DNA of 64,000 nucleotides from positions 18,556 through 82,555 of the forward strand of contig CALJKV010000022.1 in the NCBI GenBank assembly GCA_937974245.1. Direction: 5' to 3'. Positions 26,979 to 36,020 of this stretch are shown here, in pieces. Every line of letters begins with the position of its first letter. Positions within the stretch are counted from its first letter, which is position 1. Below the pieces are notes generated by a model. The model ran no database searches. It saw only the letters and a program-made list of their open reading frames with translations, and was not told the origin of the DNA. The stretch comes from an uncultured Chloroflexota bacterium. GTDB taxonomy: Bacteria; Chloroflexota; Anaerolineae; Aggregatilineales; Phototrophicaceae. A program made the position numbers and the translations under genes.

Positions 26979-28316
26979 TTACCCTTCGTAATACTTGTCA
27001 ATCTTCGTCAGAGCCGCGTCTACAATGTCCAGCCCCTCTTGAATCTGGGACTCAGTGATCACCAGCGGCGGGCAGTTATAAATCACATTCCATCGAACAA
27101 AGGTATTCATACCATCGGCTTTCAATGAAGCTGCTACTGTGCCCATCGCTTCTGAAAGCGGCTGGTTAAAGCTGCTCATCGGTTCATGGGTGTCTCGGTT
27201 CCTGACAATCTCAATCGCCTGGTGCAGCCCCGCCCCGCGAATATCCCCAACACATGGGTGTTTCTCGGCCAGGTCCATCAAGCCCCGGCGCAGTACCTTG
27301 CCCATCTCACGGGCATTTTCGATGAGATGCTCGTTACGATACACTTCGATATTGGCGATGCCCGCCGCACAAGCCAGTGCATGGGCGCTGTATGTCAGTC
27401 CACTCAGCAGGGGATGTTCGTCAAAATAGGCAGCAACTTTCTCGCTTACGATGGCAGCTCCCAGGGGAATATAGCCACTGGTCAAGCCCTTCGCCAGCGT
27501 CATGATGTCCGTTTCCACATCCGGGTAGTGATCAATACCGAACCACTCGCCAGTACGCCCGAAACCGCTCATCACCTCGTCAACGATCAGCAGCATATTA
27601 TATTTATCGCAGATTTCGCGCAACCGGCGGAAAAAAGTGTGACTGGGCTGGATGATCCCACTTGAACCACTGTAACCTTCCCACAAAATCGCGGCGCATT
27701 CCCCAGGCCCTTCAAACTGCACGATCTCCTCAATCATGTCGGCCATAATCAAGTCGCCTTCTTCCTGCGTCCGTCCTCTGTAAACCGGACTCTGGTAAGC
27801 ATAGGGGTCGGGCAGGCGCACAATCCAGGGGACACCGGGTTCGTTGCCAAGGCGGCGCGGGTCGCCACCCGCCGTCATCGAGCCAAAGGTCGCCCCATGA
27901 TATGAACGGTAGCGGGTGAGGACTTTCTGCTTGCCGGTATAAAGGCGAGCCATCTTCATCGCGTTCTCTACCGCGTCCGTGCCGCCATTGGTGAAGAATG
28001 ATTTCTTCAGGCTGCCCGGCGTGACTTCCGCCAGTAGTTCCCCTAAAATGCCGCGTGGTTCAGTGGCGATACCGGGGTAGGCGTATGTTACTTTGGCGGC
28101 CTGCTCCTGAATTGCTTTGATGACGTGCGGATGCCCATGCCCGACATTGACATTCATCAACTGTGATGACCAGTCAATGTACCGTTTGCCATCCGAATCC
28201 CAGAAGTAAACCCCTTCGGCACGAGCCATTGTGATTGGTTTCCAGGCATTCTGAGCCGTCCAGCTTGCTAATGTGAAAGTTCTGTTCTTCTCAACAACTT
28301 CAGCGGTTGTGACCAT
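26979..28316 (-). CDS. Class III PLP-dependent aminotransferase
   Basis: A 445-residue fold-type I aminotransferase. The N-terminal part has GVYFWDSDGKRYIDWSSQL, the phosphate-binding loop is FTNGGTDAVENAMKMARLYTG, and SYHGATFGSMTAGGDPRR follows. The PLP-anchoring Asp lies in LIVDEVMSGFGRTGEWF, and the Lys in TLAKGLTSGYIPLGA. It belongs to the omega-amino-acid/taurine-pyruvate group. The dihydropyrimidinase gene 5 kb upstream on the same strand would fit a role in beta-alanine transamination, but this is only a guess. A divergent gene (HEAT protein) shares its upstream region. Confidence 0.85.
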   Translation of the reverse strand: MVTTAEVVEKNRTFTLASWTAQNAWKPITMARAEGVYFWDSDGKRYIDWSSQLMNVNVGHGHPHVIKAIQEQAAKVTYAYPGIATEPRGILGELLAEVTPGSLKKSFFTNGGTDAVENAMKMARLYTGKQKVLTRYRSYHGATFGSMTAGGDPRRLGNEPGVPWIVRLPDPYAYQSPVYRGRTQEEGDLIMADMIEEIVQFEGPGECAAILWEGYSGSSGIIQPSHTFFRRLREICDKYNMLLIVDEVMSGFGRTGEWFGIDHYPDVETDIMTLAKGLTSGYIPLGAAIVSEKVAAYFDEHPLLSGLTYSAHALACAAGIANIEVYRNEHLIENAREMGKVLRRGLMDLAEKHPCVGDIRGAGLHQAIEIVRNRDTHEPMSSFNQPLSEAMGTVAASLKADGMNTFVRWNVIYNCPPLVITESQIQEGLDIVDAALTKIDKYYEG

Positions 28317-28424
28317 GAGATAATCTCCTGTTCATTATTTTGTGGCCGCTAATTGTAAATCAAAATAACAGGGGAAACGAGAAAGTGGATATACAAATCA
28401 GAATCGGCCTATTTTGCTGATATA

Positions 28425-28511
28425 TAGGACTAAACGTTTATGCGTGTGTTAGGACTACGTGTGCTAAAATGAATAAAGTAAATAGAAGGTGATACCCTAG
28501 AGAATATTCTC
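28425..28511. promoter_or_regulatory. Repeats and palindromes upstream of the HEAT gene
   Basis: Two direct copies of TAGGACTA (28425-28432, 28450-28457) are 25 bp apart. Between them is the palindrome TAAACGTTTA (28431-28440). A TGCTAAAAT stretch (28462-28470) resembles an extended -10 box. A 12-bp palindrome, GAGAATATTCTC (28500-28511), abuts the start codon. This looks like a regulated promoter. Confidence 0.35.
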
Positions 28512-28513
28512 GG

Positions 28514-29347
28514 ATGGATAACTTAAGCGCCAATTATATGATCTGGAAGATGCAGTCCCAGGAAGACGTGCAGGGACTCATCAAAGCGGCTCGTGACCCG
28601 GATGCGGACATCCGCCGTCGCGCAGTGGCGGCACTTCGCACGTTGGGGGCAACGAACGCAATTCCGGCGCTGCAAGTCGCTCTGGTCGCGGAGAATGACC
28701 CGACTGTGCGCACTGCATTGATGGCAACGCTGGACTTCTTGTTCCAAAAAGACATTGACGAAGAGGAAAACGGTTCGGCGGACGAACGCCATAAGCGTAT
28801 CGTGAGTCTCGTCAGCCAACTTAACAGCGCTAGCCCGACTCGCATCATCCAGGCGGCACGAGCATTAGGCGAACTGCGAGAGAAAATTGCCACCGAAACC
28901 CTGGTAATTGTCTTCCGTAACCAGTCACATTCTCCAGCAGTGCGATTGGCGGCGGCGGAAGCGTTGGTCAAGCTCGAAAGTGCGCCAGTAGAAGTCTCGC
29001 TGCTGGGGGCGCTCACCAGCTCGGACTGGCGTATCCGGCGTAATGCTGTCGCCGTGCTGGGGCAGCTCAAGGCGGATTGGGCAGCAGATCCCTTGAGCAT
29101 GGCGCTCCATGATGCCAATGAGCGTGTTCGGATGACAGCCCGGGCAGCACTGGAACGCATTGGCACGCCGGAAGCACTGGCGCTCCTTGAGCGCGGCGGT
29201 AACGCGAGGGACATGATTGAAGTTCAGACCGTTGCATCGGCTGAAGATGAAACTATACCGACCTCAGCGGTAGATATACTAAGCGAACCCCTGTCTACTG
29301 AGGAAGACACCCAGCCCAGTATCTCACCCCCTGTCGTTTCAGACTAA
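28514..29347 (+). CDS. HEAT-repeat protein
   Basis: A 277-residue soluble protein made of HEAT/PBS-lyase-type repeats. Examples are DPDADIRRRAVAALRTLGATNAIPALQVAL (about 24-53), ARALGELREKIATETLVIVF, DWRIRRNAVAVLGQLKADWAADPLSMAL, and NERVRMTARAALERIG. A short acidic tail follows. Such repeats form a protein-binding solenoid. The partner is unknown. The start is uncertain: a GAAGGTGA lies 22 bases upstream of ATG 28514, and further ATGs occur in frame at 28538 and 28547. Confidence 0.75.
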   Translation: MDNLSANYMIWKMQSQEDVQGLIKAARDPDADIRRRAVAALRTLGATNAIPALQVALVAENDPTVRTALMATLDFLFQKDIDEEENGSADERHKRIVSLVSQLNSASPTRIIQAARALGELREKIATETLVIVFRNQSHSPAVRLAAAEALVKLESAPVEVSLLGALTSSDWRIRRNAVAVLGQLKADWAADPLSMALHDANERVRMTARAALERIGTPEALALLERGGNARDMIEVQTVASAEDETIPTSAVDILSEPLSTEEDTQPSISPPVVSD

Positions 29348-29447
29348 GAATATTCCCGAAAATACTTAAACAGACAGGCTGGAGACGGCAAAACGTCCCT
29401 TGTTTTGTGCTTGGCTCAATCTCTTGTTCATGACTTTGCTTGTTTTC

Positions 29448-29478
29448 TGAACAAGGGGCGGGCAGCCCCCTGTTCAGT
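29448..29478. terminator. Bidirectional terminator between HEAT and GMC genes
   Basis: CTGAACA-A-GGGGC, a five-base loop, then GCCCC-C-TGTTCAG, followed by GTTTT on the plus side and preceded by TTGTTTT. It lies between convergent genes. Confidence 0.8.
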
Positions 29479-29495
29479 AGTTTTACGGTGGGGTG

Positions 29496-31064
29496 TTACT
29501 TTAGCCGCTGATCCATAATGTAGTCGGCGGTGCGGATGGCAAGCGCCACAATTGTCAAAGTTGGGTTGACCGGGGAAGTTTCGACAAAGCTGCTTGAGCC
29601 AGCTGTGAAGAGATTGCGGACGCCATGTACCTGGCAGTATGGGTCTACTACGCTGTTGTCGGGTGATGTCCCCATTCGACATGTTCCTAGGTGGTGTGAC
29701 CAGGAAGTCCACCCCTCATACGGCTGGAGAAACGATGAAACGGTTCCGGTGGCTTCATTCAGTCTCTGGAACAGTCGCTGCGAAAAAGCGTATGTTTCCG
29801 CATCAAATGTGCTGGACTGATGGTGAATATGAGGAATCCGGTCGCCAAACGGATCGCGTGTGTCGGATAGAGTAACATACTTCTCATCGGTCATATCTGA
29901 CTCGGCATGGAACCACATCCACCGTGTATGCAGGAAGAAGTCAGCCGCTTCTTGCAGGTTGTTCATTTCTGCGAAAGTCGGGTCGGCGATGCCCGAACGC
30001 GGCTCGGACTCAGTGAATTCAATCTTAACGCCACCATAGCTTCCACGATCTTCATGGTCAATAAACTGGTGGCTTTCCGCCGTGTGTGGCCCAGCGCGGC
30101 CTGGGAAGACTGGCTCCGGGTAGCGGAGTAGTGCGTAACGGATCTGGTGGAAGCCCAACCGCTTGCCTAATTGACCACCCCTGTTACCCAGTCCATCGCG
30201 GAACTGATCGTTGGCGGAGAGCATTAGCAGGCGCACGGTTTCAATCGTGCCGGGGGCCAGGATAAACACACGGGCGTTGTGTTCCCATTCTTCGCCTGTC
30301 TGGTTATTATGCACCAGGATAGACCGCGCAACCCCAGCCTGATCCACGTTAATGCGGCGCACAGATACATCGGTTTGCAGCGTGCAAAAGCCTGTTTGCT
30401 GAGCGAGTTGCATGTGATAGCCAGGCGAGTAGCGTGCGCCCAACGGACACACCCGGCATACACCGTAGTTCTGACAACCGGGGCGGGTTTCATAGAGTGT
30501 TCGGGTGCGTGCCTGCGGCGTGGTGTGTAATAGGATATTGTGATCACGCAGTTTTTCCCCCAGGACACGCTCCATATAGCTGAGTTCAAAGGGCGGCAGT
30601 GGAAGCGGTTGTGAACGCGGCGGCGCAAACGGGTTATCATCGGTATTGCCCGAAACGCCCAGCAGCGTTTCGGCGCGGCCATAGTATGGCTCAAGTTCAT
30701 CGTAGGTAATCGGCCAGTCTTCACCCCGGCCATAGTGTGTGCGGATTGCAAGGTCAACCGGGTGCATACGGAGGGTAATAGCGCCCCAGCGTGTTGCCAT
30801 GCCCCCGACCCGGAAGTAGCGTTCATTATCAACCAGGAACGGTATGTCGCCATCCTGCACAATCTGGCGATATTTGCGATCCAGGTCGTGCGCCGGATTA
30901 TCGTACTGGTTCAGGATTTCTTCGACAAATTGCTCGCTTTGTGGGTAGGCATAATCGGGGCCTTTCTCGAAGACGTGAACATCAATCCCTTGCTGTGCCA
31001 GCAGGTAAGCGATGGTTGTCCCGGCTATCCCGGATCCAATGATGGCAACGGTACTTTCAGTCAT
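29496..31064 (-). CDS. GMC-family oxidoreductase
   Basis: A 522-residue FAD protein. The N-terminal GxGxxG motif is VAIIGSGIAGTTIAYLLAQQG, and the C-terminal GMC_C half contains the catalytic HHLGTCRMG and NPTLTIVALAIR. A Cys-rich segment, CQNYGVCRVCPLGARYSPG (about 195-213), is unusual and may bind a cofactor or metal. It resembles the large subunit of membrane-bound gluconate/fructose-type dehydrogenases. The preceding gene on the same strand encodes a subunit-3-like protein, so the two probably form one exported complex. No cytochrome c subunit is nearby, so the electron acceptor is unknown. Confidence 0.85.
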   Translation of the reverse strand: MTESTVAIIGSGIAGTTIAYLLAQQGIDVHVFEKGPDYAYPQSEQFVEEILNQYDNPAHDLDRKYRQIVQDGDIPFLVDNERYFRVGGMATRWGAITLRMHPVDLAIRTHYGRGEDWPITYDELEPYYGRAETLLGVSGNTDDNPFAPPRSQPLPLPPFELSYMERVLGEKLRDHNILLHTTPQARTRTLYETRPGCQNYGVCRVCPLGARYSPGYHMQLAQQTGFCTLQTDVSVRRINVDQAGVARSILVHNNQTGEEWEHNARVFILAPGTIETVRLLMLSANDQFRDGLGNRGGQLGKRLGFHQIRYALLRYPEPVFPGRAGPHTAESHQFIDHEDRGSYGGVKIEFTESEPRSGIADPTFAEMNNLQEAADFFLHTRWMWFHAESDMTDEKYVTLSDTRDPFGDRIPHIHHQSSTFDAETYAFSQRLFQRLNEATGTVSSFLQPYEGWTSWSHHLGTCRMGTSPDNSVVDPYCQVHGVRNLFTAGSSSFVETSPVNPTLTIVALAIRTADYIMDQRLK

Positions 31065-31106
31065 TATCGCCTCGCTTCAATTCGGGGCAGCCCGGGGGCC
31101 GCACAA

Positions 31107-31685
31107 CTAGAGTGATGACAGCGGTTGCGTGTAGTTGTCTAACCCGCGTGGCATACCCGGCCATGCTTCGTAGCCGACAGCAATCCACGCATCGGTATTC
31201 ATGAACATTGTCAAGAGTTCACGAAAGATGTGTTGTGATACCTGTAACGAGAAAAGACCATGACCGAATCCATCCAACAGGCGTTCATCGCGGGTGACGG
31301 GCATCCGCATCCAGGGGGCCAGCACAAAACGGCGTTCACGTTCATTGCAGTCAATGAAGGTTTTGCTATAAGTATACGCGCTATCCCGATTGAGTTCGGT
31401 CGCGAAATCCTGATACACCTTTCCATAGCCGTTGATTTTTTCGGCGTGGTAAACCAGATATTGCTCGTAACGATTTGCATCAACCGGGAAATTGATAAAA
31501 ATCGTCGTGATGACAGCTCGCATCGTCTCGCGTACAGCATCATCCATCGGGACAGGCGGGATATCCGGCAGGGGCAAAAGGCGAATCTGCTCAACATAGT
31601 TTAACACGAGTGGTATGCCTACTCCGGCTGCAACTGCAGTTGCTCCCGCGAAGGCCAATAGGAATTGGCGTCTGGTGATGGTCAT
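31107..31685 (-). CDS. Tat-exported gluconate 2-dehydrogenase subunit 3-like protein
   Basis: A 192-residue protein with a twin-arginine signal, MTITRRQFLLAFAGATAVAAG, followed by the soluble subunit-3 region (residues about 50-190). ATG 31685 overlaps the stop of the upstream GT39 gene as ATGA; longer in-frame starts lie within that gene and would bury the signal. In characterised dehydrogenases this small subunit carries the folded large FAD subunit across the membrane through Tat. The GMC gene follows 43 bp downstream, and it has no signal of its own, which supports the pairing. Confidence 0.8.
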   Translation of the reverse strand: MTITRRQFLLAFAGATAVAAGVGIPLVLNYVEQIRLLPLPDIPPVPMDDAVRETMRAVITTIFINFPVDANRYEQYLVYHAEKINGYGKVYQDFATELNRDSAYTYSKTFIDCNERERRFVLAPWMRMPVTRDERLLDGFGHGLFSLQVSQHIFRELLTMFMNTDAWIAVGYEAWPGMPRGLDNYTQPLSSL

Positions 31686-33283
31686 CGTTCTAACGCTGCC
31701 TCCGGCATATAGATGCGTGTTTTTGGGTAGACCCGGCGTAGCAGCCGGTACTTGCCAATAAGCACTTCTGTCTCGAAATACACCCGTCGCTGTGGTGTGT
31801 CGTAGATATGCATCCACCCGCCAAAAGGCCCAATCAGCAAATAATCGGGTGATGCTTGCAGAATATCATAGTTGAAATCCATTCGTTGGTTCAGCGAACG
31901 CTGACGCAGTGTGTATTGTAACAGGAGTTGATGGGGCATGTGATAATTGCGGTGCAGCCCTCTGCCAGTGATGTCCCATTCCCAGGTTTCGATCACGGCT
32001 GATCGGTCAACATGCTGGTCAATGTAGGTGATTATCATCTCGTCGTAACGGGGTTCATTATAGGTAATTGTGGGCAATACATGTGTGAAAAATCCCATCA
32101 CGAGCATCATGCCCAGTGAGATTGTATAAACGCCGGTTTCTATGTTTTTCGAAGTTGACCAGCGACGAACAATCACGACTAACAGAGCATACAGGCTGCG
32201 TCCGACCAACAGCAGCCCGATGACCAGCCCCCCAAAAATATAACGCGGCCAGCCAATCGAGAAAACGTACACCCAGACCACTGAGAAGCCTACATAAACA
32301 GCCAATGTCGCCTCTACCCAGTGTTTATTTCTCTCAGGGGCAGATACCCTGCCGACGACTCTGTAGGCCCGCCAGTACCAGCCCCCCAGCCCGAAGAGCA
32401 GCAGCGCCAGAATGAGGTACATGCCTGGGCTGAGCGAAGCGCCTCTCAGGTTTGTGAAAAAGTTGGTGCGGATACCGTCAATGATGACGATACTGTTTTC
32501 CCAACGTACTTCCGCGGGCGAAAGCGATTGTGTGAATAACACCCAGACAATATAAACGGCAACAGCTACAAATGCTGGTAGTGCCTGCCGTATAAAATGG
32601 CCTTTGCCTTGTTTGGCGCGCAGGATAGCGATAAAGATAACGGTTGGTAAAAACGGGAGAATTACTTGCAGTTTGGTTAAGAACCCCAGGCCTGCAAAAA
32701 GGCCAGAAGCCAGGGCAAAGACGATATTCGTACTGTCCCAGTCTCGCATCCAAAGGAGGATAGCGATAATCAGGAACATAAAAGACGGCACTTCGCCCAG
32801 CACAAGACGCGCTTTTAGCAACAAACTGATATCGGCCAGTGGAGGTAAGGACAGGATAAGTATGATAACCCACAGCGCCATCCGTTTACCGTACAGTTTT
32901 TCTGCCAGGAAGTACAGACAGATAACCGAAACCAGGGCGAAGCCAACAGTAACCATCCGCGCCTGTGCCAGCCTGTTCCCGAAGATGCTGATATTCAAAG
33001 CCAGTGGCAGAATCAGCGGTGAACCAGATGAGATAGCCGGGTCAAACGGTCTAAATCCTTCGGAGCTGGTCGTACCATACTGGCCGGTTTCGACGAGTGT
33101 AACGGCAGCATTTATGCTGAAGCCTTCATCAAGCCATGAATAAGGATATGCCCCCAGATTAATCAGTGTAGCGCCCAGGGTCAGGCCGGTTATCACCACT
33201 AAAGCGACGATATGGGAATGTGGGCTGCCTGCAAAATCCATGACACGTTGTCGCAGTAGAGTCGCTATGCTGGACTTAATCAT
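31682..33283 (-). CDS. GT39/ArnT-like membrane glycosyltransferase
   Basis: A 533-residue multi-spanning protein. After the first helix the loop NLGAYPYSWLDEGFSINAA carries the acidic catalytic DE pair typical of PMT_2-type glycosyltransferases; about ten membrane helices and a short soluble tail follow. The tail overlaps the next gene (ATGA). It uses a lipid-linked sugar on the outer face of the membrane. Substrate is unknown. It is the first gene of the GT39-subunit 3-GMC operon, a combination I do not recognise. Confidence 0.8.
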   Translation of the reverse strand: MIKSSIATLLRQRVMDFAGSPHSHIVALVVITGLTLGATLINLGAYPYSWLDEGFSINAAVTLVETGQYGTTSSEGFRPFDPAISSGSPLILPLALNISIFGNRLAQARMVTVGFALVSVICLYFLAEKLYGKRMALWVIILILSLPPLADISLLLKARLVLGEVPSFMFLIIAILLWMRDWDSTNIVFALASGLFAGLGFLTKLQVILPFLPTVIFIAILRAKQGKGHFIRQALPAFVAVAVYIVWVLFTQSLSPAEVRWENSIVIIDGIRTNFFTNLRGASLSPGMYLILALLLFGLGGWYWRAYRVVGRVSAPERNKHWVEATLAVYVGFSVVWVYVFSIGWPRYIFGGLVIGLLLVGRSLYALLVVIVRRWSTSKNIETGVYTISLGMMLVMGFFTHVLPTITYNEPRYDEMIITYIDQHVDRSAVIETWEWDITGRGLHRNYHMPHQLLLQYTLRQRSLNQRMDFNYDILQASPDYLLIGPFGGWMHIYDTPQRRVYFETEVLIGKYRLLRRVYPKTRIYMPEAALER

Positions 33284-33468
33284 ACTGAAGGTTTCCTAAC
33301 CGTAGTCCGGGTCTCTAGAATTTGATTGAATGTGCGAGAATGTCACCACATAGTCAAACACGAATATGGACACTGCTACTTTATTACCACATCCTTACAC
33401 ATTGCTAAACACTGACGAGGTCAATCTACCCCACGACTCCGGGCAAACTGCATACAGGACACAATATT

Positions 33469-33494
33469 GAAGAGGGCTAATCTAGGCCCTCTTC
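33469..33494. terminator. Terminator hairpin downstream of dihydropyrimidinase
   Basis: GAAGAGGGC, an eight-base loop, then GCCCTCTTC, 67 bp beyond the stop of the leftward dihydropyrimidinase gene and within a 278-bp intergenic region. The T-tract is weak. I see nothing else in this region. Confidence 0.5.
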
Positions 33495-33561
33495 TGTTGG
33501 AGCGTTTCAATTGGTAGAACAAGGAGCTTATGTACCCCTTGCAGAAATGTCTTGCACTGGT

Positions 33562-35037
33562 CTACAGTACCGGCGCATTGGGTTTACGGGCGATATACTG
33601 ACCGTCGCCATTCTTACCGAGCCATTCTTCACCATCCACCAGCTTCTTGCCACGCTGGTAGACCTGTACCGGAACACCCTTAACCTTCATGCCTTCATAC
33701 ATATTATAGTCGCAGCGCATGTGGTGAGTTTCGACGCTGATAGTGTGGCGTTTCTTGGGATCCCATACCAGAATGTCGGCGTCTGCGCCAACCGCAATCG
33801 TACCTTTACGGGGATACATACCGAAAATCTTGGCCGGATTGGTCGCGTTGAGTTCCACGAAACGAGTTGGAGAAATTTTGCCGCTATTGACGCCCAGATG
33901 CCACATGACAATCAGCCTGTCTTCGATACCGGGCAGGCCGTTGGGAATTTTAGAGAAGTCGCCTAATCCTAGTTCTTTACCTGGGCGACGATAGCTGGGG
34001 TTTTGTTGCTCGTATTCCACCCAATCACCGCCGTTGTGTTTCTTTGCCCACTCCTGCCAGGGGCCTTTACCACCTTCATACCAGAAATCGCAGTGGTCGG
34101 TGCTGACGACCTGGAGGGTGCCATCTTTCACAGCTCGCCACAAGACCTCGTGGTGTTCCGAGTTGCGAACTGGGGGGGAGCAGACGAACTTCGCGCCCTC
34201 AAAGCCAGGTGCGCCCAGGTGCTTGTCCCGCGTAATATGGAAATACTGGACGCAGGTTTCGCCCATGACCGGATAACCTGCCGCCCGTCCGCGTCGCAGT
34301 GCGTCCACCGATTGTTCACAGGTCATGTGAACGACATACAGAGGGCAGCCGGTCATGCCAGCCATGACGACAGCGCGGTTGGTGGCCTCGCCTTCGATTT
34401 CCGGTGGTCGGGACGAATAGTGCCAGATCGGATCAGTCTTGCCTTCGGACAGCAGATTGAGCCGCAGTTGTTCTTCCACATCGCCGTTTTCGGCATGAAC
34501 CATTACGATCATACCATTGGCTGCTGCGACCTGCATGGCCTTATAGAGCGTTGCATCGTCTACCTGGAAGACGTTCTTATAGGCCATGAACAGTTTGAGG
34601 CTGGTGATACCTTCGCTGATGAGTGAGGGGATTTCGTTCATCACATCGTCGCGCAGGTCGGTGACGGCCATGTGAAAAGCATAGTCAATCTGGGCGGGTT
34701 TGGCTTTTTTGCGCCAGGTTGCCAGCCCATCATGCAGGCTGCCGCCTTTGGGCTGAATCACAAAGTCAATGTGCATCGTCGTGCCACCAAACGCTGCCGC
34801 TTTATGACCGATGTCGAAGTCATCGTTGCTGTAGGTGCCGCCAAAGGGCAGGTCAAGGTGAGTATGCACGTCAATCCCGCCTGGCATCAGATATTTGCCC
34901 CGACAGTTGATGACTTCATGCCCTCGGCTGCTGATGTTCTTGCCAATCAAGGTGATAATTTCACCTTCGACCAGTACATCCCCCTCAAACATCTCGCTGG
35001 CTGTGACAATTGTTCCGTTCTTAAATAGTGTTCCCAT
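33562..35037 (-). CDS. Dihydropyrimidinase/hydantoinase
   Basis: A 491-residue zinc amidohydrolase. ATG 35037 follows AGGAG; the frame extends further but without a start signal. Motifs are the metal-binding PGGIDVHTHLDLPFGG, the carbamylated-Lys strand TSLKLFMAYKNVFQ, HAENGDV, the VHMTCEQSVDALR loop, and CPPVRNSEHHEVLWRAVKDGTLQVVSTDHCDFWYE (quoted in part: STDHCDF). It opens the ring of dihydrouracil/dihydrothymine or hydantoins, the second step of reductive pyrimidine breakdown. The dihydropyrimidine dehydrogenase and carbamoyl-beta-alanine hydrolase are not in the window. Confidence 0.9.
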   Translation of the reverse strand: MGTLFKNGTIVTASEMFEGDVLVEGEIITLIGKNISSRGHEVINCRGKYLMPGGIDVHTHLDLPFGGTYSNDDFDIGHKAAAFGGTTMHIDFVIQPKGGSLHDGLATWRKKAKPAQIDYAFHMAVTDLRDDVMNEIPSLISEGITSLKLFMAYKNVFQVDDATLYKAMQVAAANGMIVMVHAENGDVEEQLRLNLLSEGKTDPIWHYSSRPPEIEGEATNRAVVMAGMTGCPLYVVHMTCEQSVDALRRGRAAGYPVMGETCVQYFHITRDKHLGAPGFEGAKFVCSPPVRNSEHHEVLWRAVKDGTLQVVSTDHCDFWYEGGKGPWQEWAKKHNGGDWVEYEQQNPSYRRPGKELGLGDFSKIPNGLPGIEDRLIVMWHLGVNSGKISPTRFVELNATNPAKIFGMYPRKGTIAVGADADILVWDPKKRHTISVETHHMRCDYNMYEGMKVKGVPVQVYQRGKKLVDGEEWLGKNGDGQYIARKPNAPVL

Positions 35038-35134
35038 AAAAGACTCCTGTATCACATAAGGCATAGGTAAAGATTGTTTCGGTATACTTACCATTGTAGC
35101 GCGTTTTTGCCCGTTTCTTGGGGAATTTTCTGTC

Positions 35135-35908
35135 CTATTTTTGATCCTGGTTACGCACCGCCCCGGCCAGGAAATTCGCAACATGCGTAATGCGCCTAGC
35201 TTTACCGTTCCGGCTCAGGCCACCGTTGATCTGTGTCAGGCAGCTTGCATCCCCGGTCAGAATCACATCGGCTTCAACCCCGTTTACTTGAGTGACTTTA
35301 TCCTTAAGCATCGCACCGCTGATTTCCGGCATTTTGACGGCGAACAGGCCGCCAAAGCCACAGCATTGGTCGGCACCTTCCATCTCAACAGTGGTCACGC
35401 CATCTATACTGCTGACCAATTGGCGCGATTGCTCCTTGATCCCCAGCATCCGCAGTCCGTGACAGGCATCGTGAAATGCGACTCTCGTTGGCGGTAGTGC
35501 TGCATTCAGGTTGGTAATACCGAGACCATCCACCAGATATTCTGTGAACTCCCAGATGATGCTGGCCGCCTGTACGGCTTGCTCGTACCATTCAGGGTCA
35601 TCCTGGAAGAGTTCGGGGTAGTAGTGACGCACCATTGCGACGCAGCTCCCGGACGGCGCCACGATGACTTCGGAATCTGCGAATGCGCTGAGAAACTGCC
35701 GGGCAACGGTTTTGGCGTCCTCGCGGAATCCAGAGTTAAAGGCGGGCTGGCCGCAGCAGGTCTGCGCCATTGGAAAACGCACCTCAATGCCGAGATGCTC
35801 CAGAATCTCCACGACAGAGACACCAGTTTCCGGATATATCATGTCTATAATACAGGTGACAAACAGGGATACAGGTTTGTAACGGGGCGAAGGGCGTAAG
35901 TCAGTCAT
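35135..35908 (-). CDS. lutA: LutA-like (Fe-S)-binding CCG-domain protein
   Basis: A 257-residue protein with two Cys-rich CCG domains: QTCCGQPAFNSGF (about 49-61) and DQCCGFGGLFAVKMPEIS (about 176-193), plus CxxD-type Cys upstream (FVTCIIDMIYPE, AFHDACHGLRML). This is the LutA/YkgE pattern of the LutABC iron-sulfur lactate oxidase and of other heterodisulfide-reductase-like oxidases. LutB and LutC are absent nearby, so its electron-transfer partner must be elsewhere. It is transcribed divergently from a GNAT gene. Confidence 0.8.
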   Translation of the reverse strand: MTDLRPSPRYKPVSLFVTCIIDMIYPETGVSVVEILEHLGIEVRFPMAQTCCGQPAFNSGFREDAKTVARQFLSAFADSEVIVAPSGSCVAMVRHYYPELFQDDPEWYEQAVQAASIIWEFTEYLVDGLGITNLNAALPPTRVAFHDACHGLRMLGIKEQSRQLVSSIDGVTTVEMEGADQCCGFGGLFAVKMPEISGAMLKDKVTQVNGVEADVILTGDASCLTQINGGLSRNGKARRITHVANFLAGAVRNQDQK

Positions 35909-36020
35909 TGTTTTTTACCTTGCTTGTTTTTTCCGGTGTTGGCCTGCTGGACTGCTTGCATTTGGAATTTTTGGCGGCTACGCTGGTGAATGTTTGCCAA
36001 AATAGTCTAGGAAGATCATC

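Noticed and set aside
30224..30862. Long antisense frame within the GMC oxidoreductase gene
   Set aside because: It lies on the same strand in another frame, has biased composition typical of a shadow frame, and shows no domain.
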